This document shows, piece after piece, positions 39,767-48,795 of a DNA stretch of 64,000 nucleotides; the stretch's first letter is position 1, and every line of letters begins with the position of its first letter. A model generated the notes under the pieces. It worked only from the letters and a program-made list of their open reading frames with translations, made no database searches and was not told the DNA's origin. The stretch covers positions 83,404-147,403 of the forward strand of contig JAUZSH010000006.1 of NCBI GenBank assembly GCA_030949605.1, read 5' to 3'. A program made the position numbers and the translations under genes. The stretch comes from Ghiorsea sp. (GTDB lineage: Bacteria > Pseudomonadota > Zetaproteobacteria > Mariprofundales > Mariprofundaceae).

Positions 39767-40215
39767 GGTGTTTCTCCACTGAATATATATTTACCTATCA
39801 TGTCTTCCAAATTAATCGGTGATTCTGTATCATCAAACTCGTCACCGTTGCTTAAAAAATCTTCTTCTATCCCTTGATTCACACGCACAAACTTTTCACC
39901 AATCAAACCTTTGGTTCGCACTGAGGCTGATGCATCTGAGGTAATTTTTACTTCTGATGAGATATTTAATATCATCAACGCTTCTTCATTATCTTTAAGC
40001 GTGACTGAGCTGACTTTGCCAACAATCACACCTGCAAGCAGTACATCACTACCTTCGCGCACTCCACCTGCATCATCAAAAATAGCAGTTAATTCATACC
40101 CTTTGCTTCCAATACCACCAACCCCGCCAAGCTTCACCGCCAACCAAGTAATACTCATGATGCCAACCAAAACAAACACACCTACAATCATTTCTATTTT
40201 TTTATAATTTTGCAT
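39763..40215 (-). CDS. mlaD: Mla system MCE-domain protein
   Basis: The 150-residue protein has one N-terminal TM helix (residues ~8-28) and one MCE domain (ELTAIFDDAGGVREGSDVLLAGVIVGKVSSV...GEKFVRV). MlaD forms a hexameric ring on the inner-membrane Mla transporter. Length is typical. It lies 12 bases after mlaE. Confidence 0.94.
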   Translation of the reverse strand: MQNYKKIEMIVGVFVLVGIMSITWLAVKLGGVGGIGSKGYELTAIFDDAGGVREGSDVLLAGVIVGKVSSVTLKDNEEALMILNISSEVKITSDASASVRTKGLIGEKFVRVNQGIEEDFLSNGDEFDDTESPINLEDMIGKYIFSGETP

Positions 40216-40227
40216 TTCTCAAAGCTC

Positions 40228-40998
40228 CTAAAGGTAAAATGATGTAATGATATAATCTAAAATCAGAACCATCACTGAACATAACATCACCGCTTGCGTG
40301 GTTGCCTTGGCAACCCCTTCTGTGGTTGGTGTCGCTCGCTGCCCCATATATGTGCAGATAATCCCCACCAGTAAACCAAAGTAAATCGACTTGGTTAAAC
40401 CTGCAAACACATCATTTAAAGCAATTTTATCAATCGTTTCACCGATATAAACACCCGCATTCACACCCAGCATTTCTACGCCAATCAAATAACCCGCAAA
40501 CAAACCCACCACATCAAAAATACCAACCAGCAAAGGCAAAGCAATGGCACAAGCAATAATCCGTGTTAACATCACCCTAGCTTGCGGATTAACCGCCATC
40601 ATTTCCAAGGCATCCATTTGCTCTGTGACGCGCATAATACCAATTTCAGCGGTAATACTTGAACCAGCCCGCCCAACAAACATCAAAGCAGCCAGCACAG
40701 GCCCCAGCTCACGAATCAACGATAATGCCACCGCAGGACCAAGCAATGCTTCTGTACCAACTTTGACCAGCATATGATAACCTTGAAGCGCAAGCACCAT
40801 ACCTGTAAACGCACCCGTAATAATGATAATAATTAATGAGCCCACACCAATAGCATAAAGTTGCATCACAAAATGTTTACCCTGCCAAGGTGAGGTAAAA
40901 AGAAGGCGTAAGGTTGCTAAAGCAAATAAAGTTGCATCACCAAGCTTAGTCATAGCATCAAGCGTATTTCTGCCCAACTTCCCAATGAAATCAACCAT
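40228..40998 (-). CDS. mlaE: Mla system permease
   Basis: A 256-residue MlaE-family inner-membrane permease with about five or six TM helices. Conserved blocks include TGAFTGMVLALQGYHML, SLIRELGPVLAALMFVGRAGSSITAEIG and TEQMDALEMMAVNP. It pairs with MlaF and MlaD to move phospholipids. The start overlaps the mlaF stop by one base. Confidence 0.95.
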   Translation of the reverse strand: MVDFIGKLGRNTLDAMTKLGDATLFALATLRLLFTSPWQGKHFVMQLYAIGVGSLIIIIITGAFTGMVLALQGYHMLVKVGTEALLGPAVALSLIRELGPVLAALMFVGRAGSSITAEIGIMRVTEQMDALEMMAVNPQARVMLTRIIACAIALPLLVGIFDVVGLFAGYLIGVEMLGVNAGVYIGETIDKIALNDVFAGLTKSIYFGLLVGIICTYMGQRATPTTEGVAKATTQAVMLCSVMVLILDYIITSFYL

Positions 40999-41804
40999 TA
41001 ATCTAACCTCACACAGCCCGGTTTATACGTTAGATCATCAATATATGCAGTTTGACTCCTTGAGAATGGAATCGGCCCGTTAGGCTCACCTTTGATAAAT
41101 TGTTGCACTCTAGGATCTTTACTTAGACGAACACTTTCAGCCTCACCTTCTGCAATAATTCGCCCTTGCCACAGTAGAATCACATGATCTGCAATATCTA
41201 ACCCTGCTTGCACATCATGCGTGACCACCACGGAAGTCATGCGTGTTTTCACTGTGGTTTCATGAATAAGCGAACTAATGACACCTGCTGAAATCGGGTC
41301 TAAACCTGATGTTGGTTCATCGAAGAAAACCACTTGTGGATCCATGGCCAAAGCCCTAGCAAAAGCAACGCGTTTTGCCATACCACCTGATAATTGTGAG
41401 GGCATCATTTCTTCAAAACCACGCAATCCCACTTGTTCAAGCTTCATGGTGACCATGGTATGAATAATTGTATCATCAAGGTCGGTATGTTCGTTCAAAG
41501 GAAAGGCTACATTTTCATACACTGTTAAAGAGTTAAGCAATGCTGAATATTGAAACAACATACCCACATGCAAACGTAACTCATACAAACGCTTTTGACT
41601 AATTTTTGCCAAATCTTCATTGGCAAACATAATTGAACCTGATGTTGGTGTTTCCAAGCCTGCCAGCAAACGAAGTAACGTCGTTTTACCTGATCCCGAA
41701 CCACCCAAAATAACAGTCACTTCGCCACTTTTGATGTTTAAATTAATATCATCAAGGGCGGCAACATTGCCATAGATCTTGGTTAGGTTTTTTGTTTTAA
41801 TCAT
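40998..41804 (-). CDS. mlaF: Mla system ATP-binding protein
   Basis: A 268-residue ABC ATPase. It has Walker A GGSGSGKTTLLR, the LSGGMAKRVAFARAL signature, Walker B VVFFDEPTSGLD and the H-loop VVTHD. The start at 41804 (MIKTKNLTKIYG) is chosen; the longer frame from 41852 adds a hydrophobic, unlikely leader. It is the first gene of mlaFEDC. No mlaB (STAS) gene follows; it may lie elsewhere. Confidence 0.94.
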   Translation of the reverse strand: MIKTKNLTKIYGNVAALDDINLNIKSGEVTVILGGSGSGKTTLLRLLAGLETPTSGSIMFANEDLAKISQKRLYELRLHVGMLFQYSALLNSLTVYENVAFPLNEHTDLDDTIIHTMVTMKLEQVGLRGFEEMMPSQLSGGMAKRVAFARALAMDPQVVFFDEPTSGLDPISAGVISSLIHETTVKTRMTSVVVTHDVQAGLDIADHVILLWQGRIIAEGEAESVRLSKDPRVQQFIKGEPNGPIPFSRSQTAYIDDLTYKPGCVRLD

Positions 41805-41959
41805 ATTTTCCACCAAACATATGCAGAATACAACTACGACTACTCCCATCATGCAACTTAAAAAACATTCATCTTCTCATTTGCTATCTTTTGCCCAACC
41901 TTACCTACCCTTTATTCGCCACGCTCTATTGAAGAAAATGACAAATATTCATCTTTTCA

Positions 41960-41990
41960 TTGCCAACAAGTTTAATACAGGCTATATAAT
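41960..41990 (+). promoter_or_regulatory. Predicted sigma-70-type promoter for the split zinc-ribbon gene
   Basis: TTGCCA at 41960-41965 and TATATAAT at 41983-41990 give a spacing of 17-19 bases. It lies ~55 bases upstream of the ATG at 42047, which has an AAAGGAGG ribosome binding site. Confidence 0.45.
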
Positions 41991-42046
41991 CTTTCTCGAT
42001 CATTCGTGACACACATCACTTTCAAATAAAAAAGGAGGATATTGGT

Positions 42047-42517
42047 ATGAACCAGTCACAAAAAAAGCAAGAAATCATAGAGGAAACCACAACATGGTCT
42101 CTTCTTGGTCACTTGGAATGCTCTAAGTGTCAATCATTGCGTTTTCACCGTTTAAACTTACATTGAGCGGGTATCTTTTTCTAAAAAAATGATTTAAAAT
42201 TGATATCGGATGATCTTTGTTCTCATCATATTGAATGAAAACAGCCTTATGACCGAATCATTTAGCCATTTAATGAAAATTACGGTATCGATTTCAACTT
42301 GCTTAAGTTGTGAGATTGAAATTCGTAGGATAATCAGAATCGTGATGTATATCCTTATCTCATTGATTTATAAGGATAAAATAACCAAGAAAACGATAAA
42401 GCATACCCGCTCAATGTAAGTTTAAAGCGATCAAAGTGGATGCGTATATTTTCCAAATCTGTTTTTGTTCAATGCAAAGCATGCCATTTAAAACGCTTTT
42501 TACCTTTCGGTGGATAA
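42047..42517 (+). pseudogene. Small zinc-ribbon-like protein gene split by a family-1 element
   Basis: The ATG at 42047 has an excellent AAAGGAGG site. The frame encodes an N-terminus ending GHLECSKCQSLRFHRL, then enters the repeat and stops. Removing the 264-bp element and one TTTAAA copy joins it to KRSKWMRIFSKSVF VQCKACHLKRF and a TAA at 42515. The rebuilt product is ~66 residues with two CxxC pairs ~25 residues apart, consistent with a zinc ribbon. The function is unknown. Everything but the insertion is intact, so the loss looks recent. Confidence 0.72.
42157..42420. repeat. Family-1 MITE-like element, copy 2
   Basis: A 264-bp element with CTTACATTGAGCGGGTA inverted ends, flanked by TTTAAA at 42151-42156 and 42421-42426. 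It has small internal deletions relative to the 273-bp copies. It is inserted in a small zinc-ribbon gene. It preserves the ATGACCGAATC site into which a family-2 element inserted in copy 1. Confidence 0.88.
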
Positions 42518-42624
42518 GCACACACCTCCTATCATACCTCTGTGTCTTATTTTACTCGCTCTCTTGCGTGGGAATGACAGACTTTTGATATTGTGCGTCA
42601 CATCAGTTATGGAGCATTAAATCC

Positions 42625-42975
42625 TTAAGCCGAAAAGGATTTTCCACAACCACATTCGCCTTTTTTATTGGGATTTCTAAATACAAATGAGGATGACATC
42701 ATATCTTCTTGATAGTCAATCTCTAAACCTTTGATGGCATGATCATAAAATTGTTCGGCAATATAAATGGTTAAACCATCAAACTCAGCTGCCAAATCAC
42801 CTTCTGAGGCTTGATCTTCAAAATCAAGTATATACTCCAAACCAGAGCAACCTGCTTCGCGTAAGGATAAACGCACGGCTTGTTTACCAGCTTCGTTTAG
42901 TTTTTTCTCAAATTGAGAAACTGCTGCGGGCGTTAAGTTAATTTCTGCTTGTTTCATCGGTTCTTGATTCATCAT
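42625..42975 (-). CDS. A-type iron-sulfur carrier (HesB/IscA/ErpA family)
   Basis: The 116-residue protein shows the A-type carrier pattern: LTPAAVSQFEKKL, REAGCSGLEYIL (first Cys) and ECGCGKSF at the C-terminus (second Cys pair). Such proteins deliver [2Fe-2S]/[4Fe-4S] clusters. Its ATG directly abuts the stop of ispH, which encodes a [4Fe-4S] enzyme; ErpA-type carriers are known to serve the isoprenoid Fe-S enzymes. I therefore favour an ErpA-like role, but sequence alone does not separate ErpA from IscA/SufA. Confidence 0.88.
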   Translation of the reverse strand: MMNQEPMKQAEINLTPAAVSQFEKKLNEAGKQAVRLSLREAGCSGLEYILDFEDQASEGDLAAEFDGLTIYIAEQFYDHAIKGLEIDYQEDMMSSSFVFRNPNKKGECGCGKSFSA

Positions 42976-43932
42976 TTATACCTTCAACTCTCTTGGAATA
43001 CTAAAATGCACATCTTCTTTGACTGTTTCGCGGGTGCTAACAATATTTTTATCATGCCCTGAAAGTAAATCAATCACTTCTTGAATCAATACTTCGGGTG
43101 CTGATGCACCAGCCGTTACACCGATATTGACTTTATCTTTCAGCATATCTGCGGTGATGGCTTGTGCATTTTCAATCAAATACGCCACGCACCCTTCTTT
43201 TTCGGCAACCTCTCGTAAACGATTGCTGTTGGATGAGTTGGGCGAACCTACGACCAAAATCAAATCAGACACCTTAGCTAAATCTTTGACCGCCATTTGT
43301 CGATTACTGGTGGCATAACAGATGTCTTCTTTCTTCGGGCTTTGGATAACAGGAAACCTTGCTTGAAGTGCTGCAATCACATCTTTGGTATCATCCACAC
43401 TTAATGTAGTTTGCGTAACAAAAGCAAGTTTATTCTCATCTTTGACTTGTAATGATACCACATCTTCAGGCTCAGAAACCAGCAAGACAGCACCTTCAGG
43501 TGCTTGCCCCATCGTGCCTTCCACTTCGGGATGCCCTGCATGTCCAATCAGTATGATTTGATCGCCATTGGCATAATGACGCAATAATTCCAAATGTACC
43601 TTAGTCACCAAGGGGCAAGTGGCATCAATGACACGTAAACCACGTTGCTTGCCTTTTTCTTGCACTGCTTTGCTTACGCCATGCGCTGAAAAAATAAGCA
43701 CCGCACCATCAGGAGCATCGGAAACACCTTTGATAAAAACTGCACCTTTGGTCTTTAAATCCTCAACAACATGTTTATTATGCACGATTTCATGACGCAC
43801 ATAAACAGGTGCGCCAAACACCTCAATGGAGCGTTCCACAATTTCAATCGCCCGCTCAACACCAGCACAAAAGCCGCGTGGTTCAGCGAGGAATACTGCT
43901 TTGGGTTGAATCTTGATGGTCTGTTGCTGCAT
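42976..43932 (-). CDS. ispH: 4-hydroxy-3-methylbut-2-enyl diphosphate reductase
   Basis: A 318-residue IspH (LytB), the last enzyme of the MEP isoprenoid pathway. The three cluster Cys residues are in [14 protein letters not shown] and ICYATSNRQ, with HEIVHN, SAHGVS and NSSNSNRL also conserved. It catalyses reductive dehydroxylation of HMBPP to IPP and DMAPP. It is transcribed with the A-type carrier and lies divergent from bcp. Confidence 0.96.
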   Translation of the reverse strand: MQQQTIKIQPKAVFLAEPRGFCAGVERAIEIVERSIEVFGAPVYVRHEIVHNKHVVEDLKTKGAVFIKGVSDAPDGAVLIFSAHGVSKAVQEKGKQRGLRVIDATCPLVTKVHLELLRHYANGDQIILIGHAGHPEVEGTMGQAPEGAVLLVSEPEDVVSLQVKDENKLAFVTQTTLSVDDTKDVIAALQARFPVIQSPKKEDICYATSNRQMAVKDLAKVSDLILVVGSPNSSNSNRLREVAEKEGCVAYLIENAQAITADMLKDKVNIGVTAGASAPEVLIQEVIDLLSGHDKNIVSTRETVKEDVHFSIPRELKV

Positions 43933-43996
43933 TTTTTCTGTCCTTGGGTTACGGTTTGCCGCATAGTGTACGCAAAAAGTACGTAGAGGTGAAACA

Positions 43997-44479
43997 ATGA
44001 CTGATTACACATTAAATGTAGGGGATAAAGCACCACTTGATTTGGCAGTCGATATTTACCCTGAGGCCAAATTTAAGTTGGCGGATAAACTGGGTAAATG
44101 GGCGATTGTTTATTTTTACCCGAAAGACAATACATCAGGTTGCACCACAGAATCATGCGAGTTCAGGGATGCTTTGCCTGACTTTAGTGCGGCAGATGCC
44201 GAAATTGTGGGTGTAAGTCGTGATTCCATCAAATCACATGCAGGGTTTACTGAGAAACAAAGTTTAAACTTCCCTTTGATTTCTGATGGTGATGAAGCCT
44301 TTTGTAAAGCTTTTGATGTGATTCAAGAAAAGATGAATTATGGTAAAAAATATATGGGTATTGAGCGTTCGACCTTTATTATCAGCCCTGAAGGTGTGGT
44401 GGTTGAAGCTTGGCGTAAGGTGCGCGTACCCGAACATGTGTCTAAGGTGTTGGCACGTTTGCAAGAGCTGCAAGCTTAA
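43997..44479 (+). CDS. bcp: Thioredoxin-dependent peroxiredoxin, Bcp/PrxQ type
   Basis: The 160-residue thiol peroxidase carries [12 protein letters not shown] with peroxidatic Cys49 and a resolving Cys54 five residues later, the hallmark of the Bcp subgroup. The rest follows the AhpC/TSA fold ([20 protein letters not shown]). It removes H2O2 and organic peroxides in the cytoplasm. The ATG has an AGAGGTG site. coaBC begins two bases after the stop. Confidence 0.95.
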   Translation: MTDYTLNVGDKAPLDLAVDIYPEAKFKLADKLGKWAIVYFYPKDNTSGCTTESCEFRDALPDFSAADAEIVGVSRDSIKSHAGFTEKQSLNFPLISDGDEAFCKAFDVIQEKMNYGKKYMGIERSTFIISPEGVVVEAWRKVRVPEHVSKVLARLQELQA

Positions 44480-44481
44480 TC

Positions 44482-45672
44482 ATGCCGTTTCAAGGCAAAC
44501 GCATTTTACTTGGCGTAGGTGGCGGCATTGCTGTGTACCGTGCTGTGGAGTTGATGCGTTTGCTGATGAAACAAGGTGCCGAAGTGCAGGTGGTGATGAC
44601 CAAGTCGGCAACTGAATTTGTCACACCACTTACCTTTGAAGCTTTATCGGGCAACAAGGTACATATGGATTTGTTCGACCTCACAGAACAGCATGGCATG
44701 GGGCATATTCAACTGGTGCGCTGGGCAGATGCAGTGGTGTTAGCGCCTGCAACGAGCAACCTTTTGGCAAAAATGACACATGGCATTGCCGATGATTTAT
44801 TGACTACACTGATATTGGCGAATGAAAAACCTGTGTTGATAGCACCTGCCATGAATGTGTCCATGTGGTTGGAAGATGCAACACAACGCAATATTAGTGA
44901 CTTGAGAGAACGTGGTTATACTGTGATTGAGCCTGTTGCAGGTGAGCTGGCATGTGGTGAGCAAGGTGCGGGGCGTTTGGCAAAGCCTGAAAGCATTGTT
45001 CAAGCATTGTTGCCTTTGTTAACCGAACAAACCTTGGCAGGGCAATATTGGGTCATCAATGCAGGGCCTACGGTTGAGGCTTGGGATGCGGTTCGCACCA
45101 TGAGCAACCGTGCTTCGGGTTCTTTAGGTGCATTATTGGCTGATGCGGCAGCGGTTCAAGGTGCAAAAGTGTGTTTGATTGCGGGTAAAGGTGCACCAAG
45201 AACAAGGCAGGGTGTGCAACGTGTGGAAGTAGAAAGTGCAGCGCAGATGTTGGATGCTTGTTTACTTGCGGCACAGGGTGCGGATGTGTTTGTGGGGACA
45301 GCAGCAGTAAGTGACTTTCGTTTTGCAAACCCTTTGCAGAAGAAATTAAAACGCCAGGGAAGTGGTCGTATTCAAGTCGAACTCATCGAAAACCCTGATA
45401 TTATTCAAGCCGTTGCCAATATGGATAAGCGACCGCATCAAGTGATTGCCTTTGCTGCGGAAAGTGAGAATCATATTCAATTTGCCAAAGATAAGTTATC
45501 ACGCAAAGGTGTGGATGCCATCGTTGCCAACGACATTTCCAACATGGGGGCAAATCATGCTTCGGGTCATTATATCACGGCTAAACATGTGACCAAGCTA
45601 GAAACTCAGGATAAAGCAAATTTTGTTGTCGGTTTAATTCAACATATCACCAACTCATATAGTGAATCATGA
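44482..45672 (+). CDS. coaBC: Bifunctional phosphopantothenoylcysteine decarboxylase/synthetase
   Basis: A 396-residue Dfp/CoaBC in coenzyme A synthesis. The N-terminal CoaC flavoprotein domain has LLGVGGGIAVYRA, LAPATSNLLAKMTHGIADDLL and the APAMNVSMW substrate motif. The CoaB domain begins around residue 190 with INAGPTVEAWDAVRTMSNRASG and contains FVGTAAVSDF. It is probably coexpressed with bcp. Confidence 0.95.
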   Translation: MPFQGKRILLGVGGGIAVYRAVELMRLLMKQGAEVQVVMTKSATEFVTPLTFEALSGNKVHMDLFDLTEQHGMGHIQLVRWADAVVLAPATSNLLAKMTHGIADDLLTTLILANEKPVLIAPAMNVSMWLEDATQRNISDLRERGYTVIEPVAGELACGEQGAGRLAKPESIVQALLPLLTEQTLAGQYWVINAGPTVEAWDAVRTMSNRASGSLGALLADAAAVQGAKVCLIAGKGAPRTRQGVQRVEVESAAQMLDACLLAAQGADVFVGTAAVSDFRFANPLQKKLKRQGSGRIQVELIENPDIIQAVANMDKRPHQVIAFAAESENHIQFAKDKLSRKGVDAIVANDISNMGANHASGHYITAKHVTKLETQDKANFVVGLIQHITNSYSES

Positions 45673-45728
45673 ATTGATTTACCGTCATGCCCGAGTTCTT
45701 TTATCGGGCATCCACCCAAGCTTATATC

Positions 45729-45848
45729 TTAAAAACTGATGTTACGCACCCAGCATCTTGAACCTTTGTAATTCTTCGTTCCCATACTTCAGCGTGGGAA
45801 TGAGGGAGTAAATTAATAGGCTCTTATTGGAAGTGAGGCTTTAGCCTC
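45729..45848. repeat. Composite short interspersed repeat, copy at 45.8 kb
   Basis: TTAAAAACTGATGTTACGCA (45729-45748) and GGAAGTGAGGCTTTAGCCTC (45829-45848) lie ~80 bases apart. The same two motifs in the same relative orientation occur at 17103-17242 and 47354-47403. No gene is seen between 45673 and 46399; the region holds these motifs and the tandem family-1 element. Confidence 0.5.
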
Positions 45849-45897
45849 GCCCTCTTGTAGCAGGTGCAATAGATTTGAGAATCAGGCGAAATCCTTA

Positions 45898-46395
45898 CTT
45901 ACATTGAGCGGGTATGCTTTATCGTTTTCTTGGTTATTTTATCCTTATAAATCAATGAGATAAGGATATACATCACGATTCTGATTATCCTACGAATTTC
46001 AATCTACAACCAACTTAAGCAAAAAGTTGAAAATCGATACCGTAATTTTCATTAAATGGCTAAATGATTCGGTCATAAAAGGCTGTTTTCATTCAATATG
46101 ATGAGAACAAAGATCATCCGATATCAATTTTAAATCATTTTTTTAGAAAAAGATACCCGCTCAATGTAAGTATAAATCAATGAGATAAGGATATACATCA
46201 CGATTCTGATTATCCTACGAATTTCAATCTACAACCAACTTAAGCAAAAAGTTGAAAATCGATACCGTAATTTTCATTAAATGGCTAAATGATTCGGTCA
46301 TAAAAGGCTATTTTTATTCAATATGATGAGAACAAACATCATCCGACATCAATTTTAAATCATTTTTTTAAAAAAAGTTACCCGCTCAATGTAAG
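45898..46395. repeat. Family-1 MITE-like element, tandem copies 3 and 4 (second incomplete)
   Basis: A complete 273-bp copy (45898-46170, opposite orientation to copies 1 and 2) is followed head-to-tail by a partial copy (46171-46395) that lacks the first ~48 bases. The pair is flanked as one unit by CCTTA: 45893-45897 on the left, and on the right after in-silico removal of the neighbouring IS. This indicates a single insertion of a tandem form, or tandem duplication after insertion. Confidence 0.8.
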
Positions 46396-46399
46396 CCTT

Positions 46400-47331
46400 A
46401 GACATCTTTCCTAAATAAACCCATATCTCATATTGACTAAAGCCGCCACGACCCGCCAATTTAAGCCATAGTTTTTGTGTTTCCCCCGATATACCTCTTT
46501 GACTATTCTGAATATTTTACAAAATCGGTTAATGTTTTCAATGAGAATACGCTTCTTTGATAAGGATTTATTGAAGCTCTTATCTTCCTTTGAACGCTCA
46601 ACTCCTTTCTGTTTTTTTATCGGTGTCATGGAGTTCTCATGATATTTTTTAAGCCCTTGATAGCCTGAATCAGCTAAGAGTTTAGAATTTGGGTGAATAG
46701 GAAGGCGACTTTCTTTAAATACGCTGAAGTCATGCTTTTTCCCTTTTGCACAAACAACCGATAAAACCTTTCCTGTTGTAGCGCAAGCTATGATTTGAGC
46801 TTTAATCGTATGGCTTTTTTCTTGCCTGAGTAATATTGTTTTTGATGTTTTACAGGACGCTCTATGGGTTGTTCTGATACATCTACAATCAATGTTTCCT
46901 TTTATTATCAATAAGATCTAGTCGACTAGGAAGTTTTTCAACGTTAGCTATGATCCTCAGATAACGGCTATATACCTTGTGACAGTAGGACTCTTGTATT
47001 CCAAAAATATTGCCAAGAACTTGAAAGGTTGGATAGTGGCGAATATAGTAAAGTGCTAACAAGATACAATCTTGCAATGATACTCTAGAACTTTTCAGAC
47101 CGCGCCTTTTCAGAGGGTTAAGCTTCTTTTCATTTTCAATATGTTGCTTTATTTTATCATATAAATCTGAAAAGTTTTTTTGCGTTATTCCTGTCATACG
47201 CAAAAATTTTTGAGGCTTACAGTGGATGATTTCTTTGTAGGGTTTCATGATGCATACATCATACACAGACCGTGTATCTGAGGTAGGGTTAATAACCAAT
47301 AAGAGAATCACGTTATTTAGGAAAGATGTCT
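46400..47331. mobile_element. IS5-like insertion sequence, 932 bp
   Basis: Perfect 19-base inverted repeats AGACATCTTTCCTAAATAA bound the element, with CTT repeated at both flanks (46397-46399 and 47332-47334). It encodes one DDE-type transposase on the minus strand. It landed four bases beyond the end of the tandem family-1 element. Confidence 0.88.
46411..47248 (-). pseudogene. IS5-family DDE transposase in three frames
   Basis: The upstream frame (from MKPYKEIIHCK at 47248) has the helix-turn-helix-type N-terminus and ends at DNKRKH. A middle frame carries the first catalytic Asp (TLIVDVSEQPIERPVKHQKQYYSGKKK). The last frame has SHTIKAQIIACATTGKV, LADSGYQG (second Asp) and RILIENINR (Glu), ending at 46411. 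Each junction needs one extra A (AATAAAAGG and AAGAAAAAAG). The A6G junction resembles a programmed minus-one slip site, but two such slips are unlikely in one gene, so decay or sequence error is involved. Confidence 0.75.
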
Positions 47332-47353
47332 CTTATCATAGCCTGAGTTGGGC

Positions 47354-47403
47354 GAGGCTAAAGCCTCACTTCCGAGGAATAGGTGCGTAACATCAGTTAA
47401 AAA
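47354..47403. repeat. Composite short interspersed repeat, copy at 47.4 kb
   Basis: GAGGCTAAAGCCTCACTTCC (47354-47373) is followed after 10 bases by TGCGTAACATCAGTTAA (47384-47400). It lies between the IS and the gltA 3' end. See the copies at 17.1-17.2 and 45.8 kb. Confidence 0.5.
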
Positions 47404-47485
47404 AATATGGAACCCCGCCTTCACGAGGATGACGCAATATCGGTAGTCAATTCCTGAACTACTATAGCTTACACCCAAGAGACCC

Positions 47486-48649
47486 CTAGCCGCGCTTCTC
47501 AATGGGTGTATAATTCTGGTTCGATACGCCATTATAAATTTGCATCGGGCGATAAATGCGGCCATCAGCCAACTGCTCACGCCAGTGTGCCAACCAACCT
47601 GAAACACGCGAAACAGCAAAAATTGGTGTGAATAAATCTGTATCAATACCAAGCTTGCGGTAAACAATGCCTGAATAGAAATCCACATTGGGGCAGACAC
47701 CTTTTTTGCCTAATGTTTCTTTAGAAAATTGCTCAATATATTTGGCAATTTCATAGGTTGGATCTTCGCCCAACTCTTTGGTTAAATCACCATATAATTT
47801 TTGCAACAAGGTAGCGCGCGGGTCTTTGGTTTTATAAACCCTATGCCCCAAACCTGCAATTTTTTCTTTATTGGCAAGCTTGCTTTTTAAATAACTTTCA
47901 GCATTGGCCAACGTGCCAATTTCATCGAGCATATGCAACACATCTTCATTCGCCCCACCATGTAATGCACCTGATAAAGAGCCAACAGCCGCGCTGATGG
48001 ATGAATAAGGGTCTGCTTGTGATGATGCCACCACGATAGTTGAAAAGGTACTGGCATTCATGGTGTGTTCAGCATGAACAATCAATGCTACATCCATAAT
48101 GCGCTCGGCAAGTGGGCTTGGCTCATCACCCGTCAACATGTACAAAAAGTTGGCCGCATGGCTTAAATTATCACGCGGTTGAATCGGGTCGTCCCCTTTT
48201 CGCATTCGCGCATGGGCCGCAACAATGGTGGGCAACTTGGCAATGAGTCGCAAATAAACCTCGCGAATTTCATCTTCGCCAAGCTGTTGGTTCAAACCTT
48301 TTTCCATCGGGTAATACATACCCAAAACCGCCACACACGCCTGAAGTGCATCCATAGGATGTGCCGATTCGGGGAAACACTTCATCATATCCCGAATGCG
48401 AAATTTGATGCGACGATGATGACGCAATTCATCATCCCAACTCGCCAATTCATCTTGAGAAGGTAAATGCCCATAAATCAAAAGGTATGATGTTTCTTCA
48501 AAGGAAGATTTTTCTGCCAACTCTTCAATATCAATGCCACGGTATGCAAGCACACCCTTTTGCCCATCTATGGTGGAAACACCTGATTCTGCAACGGGAA
48601 TACCCGCCAAACCTGGTGAATAACATGAAATATCTTGTGTGGATGCCAT
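47486..48649 (-). CDS. gltA: Citrate synthase
   Basis: A 387-residue citrate synthase-family enzyme. It has GVLAYRGIDIEELAE, HAEHTMNASTFS (catalytic His), SGALHGGANEDVL (second His) and GHRVYKTKDPRATLL. The C-terminal NVDFYSGIVYRKLGI region contains the catalytic Asp. It condenses oxaloacetate with acetyl-CoA; 2-methylcitrate synthases share the same motifs, and the short length leaves that alternative open. It is divergent from the glutaredoxin gene. Confidence 0.92.
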   Translation of the reverse strand: MASTQDISCYSPGLAGIPVAESGVSTIDGQKGVLAYRGIDIEELAEKSSFEETSYLLIYGHLPSQDELASWDDELRHHRRIKFRIRDMMKCFPESAHPMDALQACVAVLGMYYPMEKGLNQQLGEDEIREVYLRLIAKLPTIVAAHARMRKGDDPIQPRDNLSHAANFLYMLTGDEPSPLAERIMDVALIVHAEHTMNASTFSTIVVASSQADPYSSISAAVGSLSGALHGGANEDVLHMLDEIGTLANAESYLKSKLANKEKIAGLGHRVYKTKDPRATLLQKLYGDLTKELGEDPTYEIAKYIEQFSKETLGKKGVCPNVDFYSGIVYRKLGIDTDLFTPIFAVSRVSGWLAHWREQLADGRIYRPMQIYNGVSNQNYTPIEKRG

Positions 48650-48795
48650 TGTTTATCTCCTGACCATGTATCGTAAAAAGGTTTGTCACCATATAAATTA
48701 AAGTATATTTGTCAAACATCATACGCTTTATAAAAAGTAATGATATTATACTTCTTTACCGTTAAAGTCGGCAACCATAGGAGTACACACCGGCT

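Noticed and set aside
46889..47311. An independent ~140-residue gene next to the transposase
   Set aside because: It is the first frame of the same IS5-like transposase; its upstream end lies in the IS terminal repeat.
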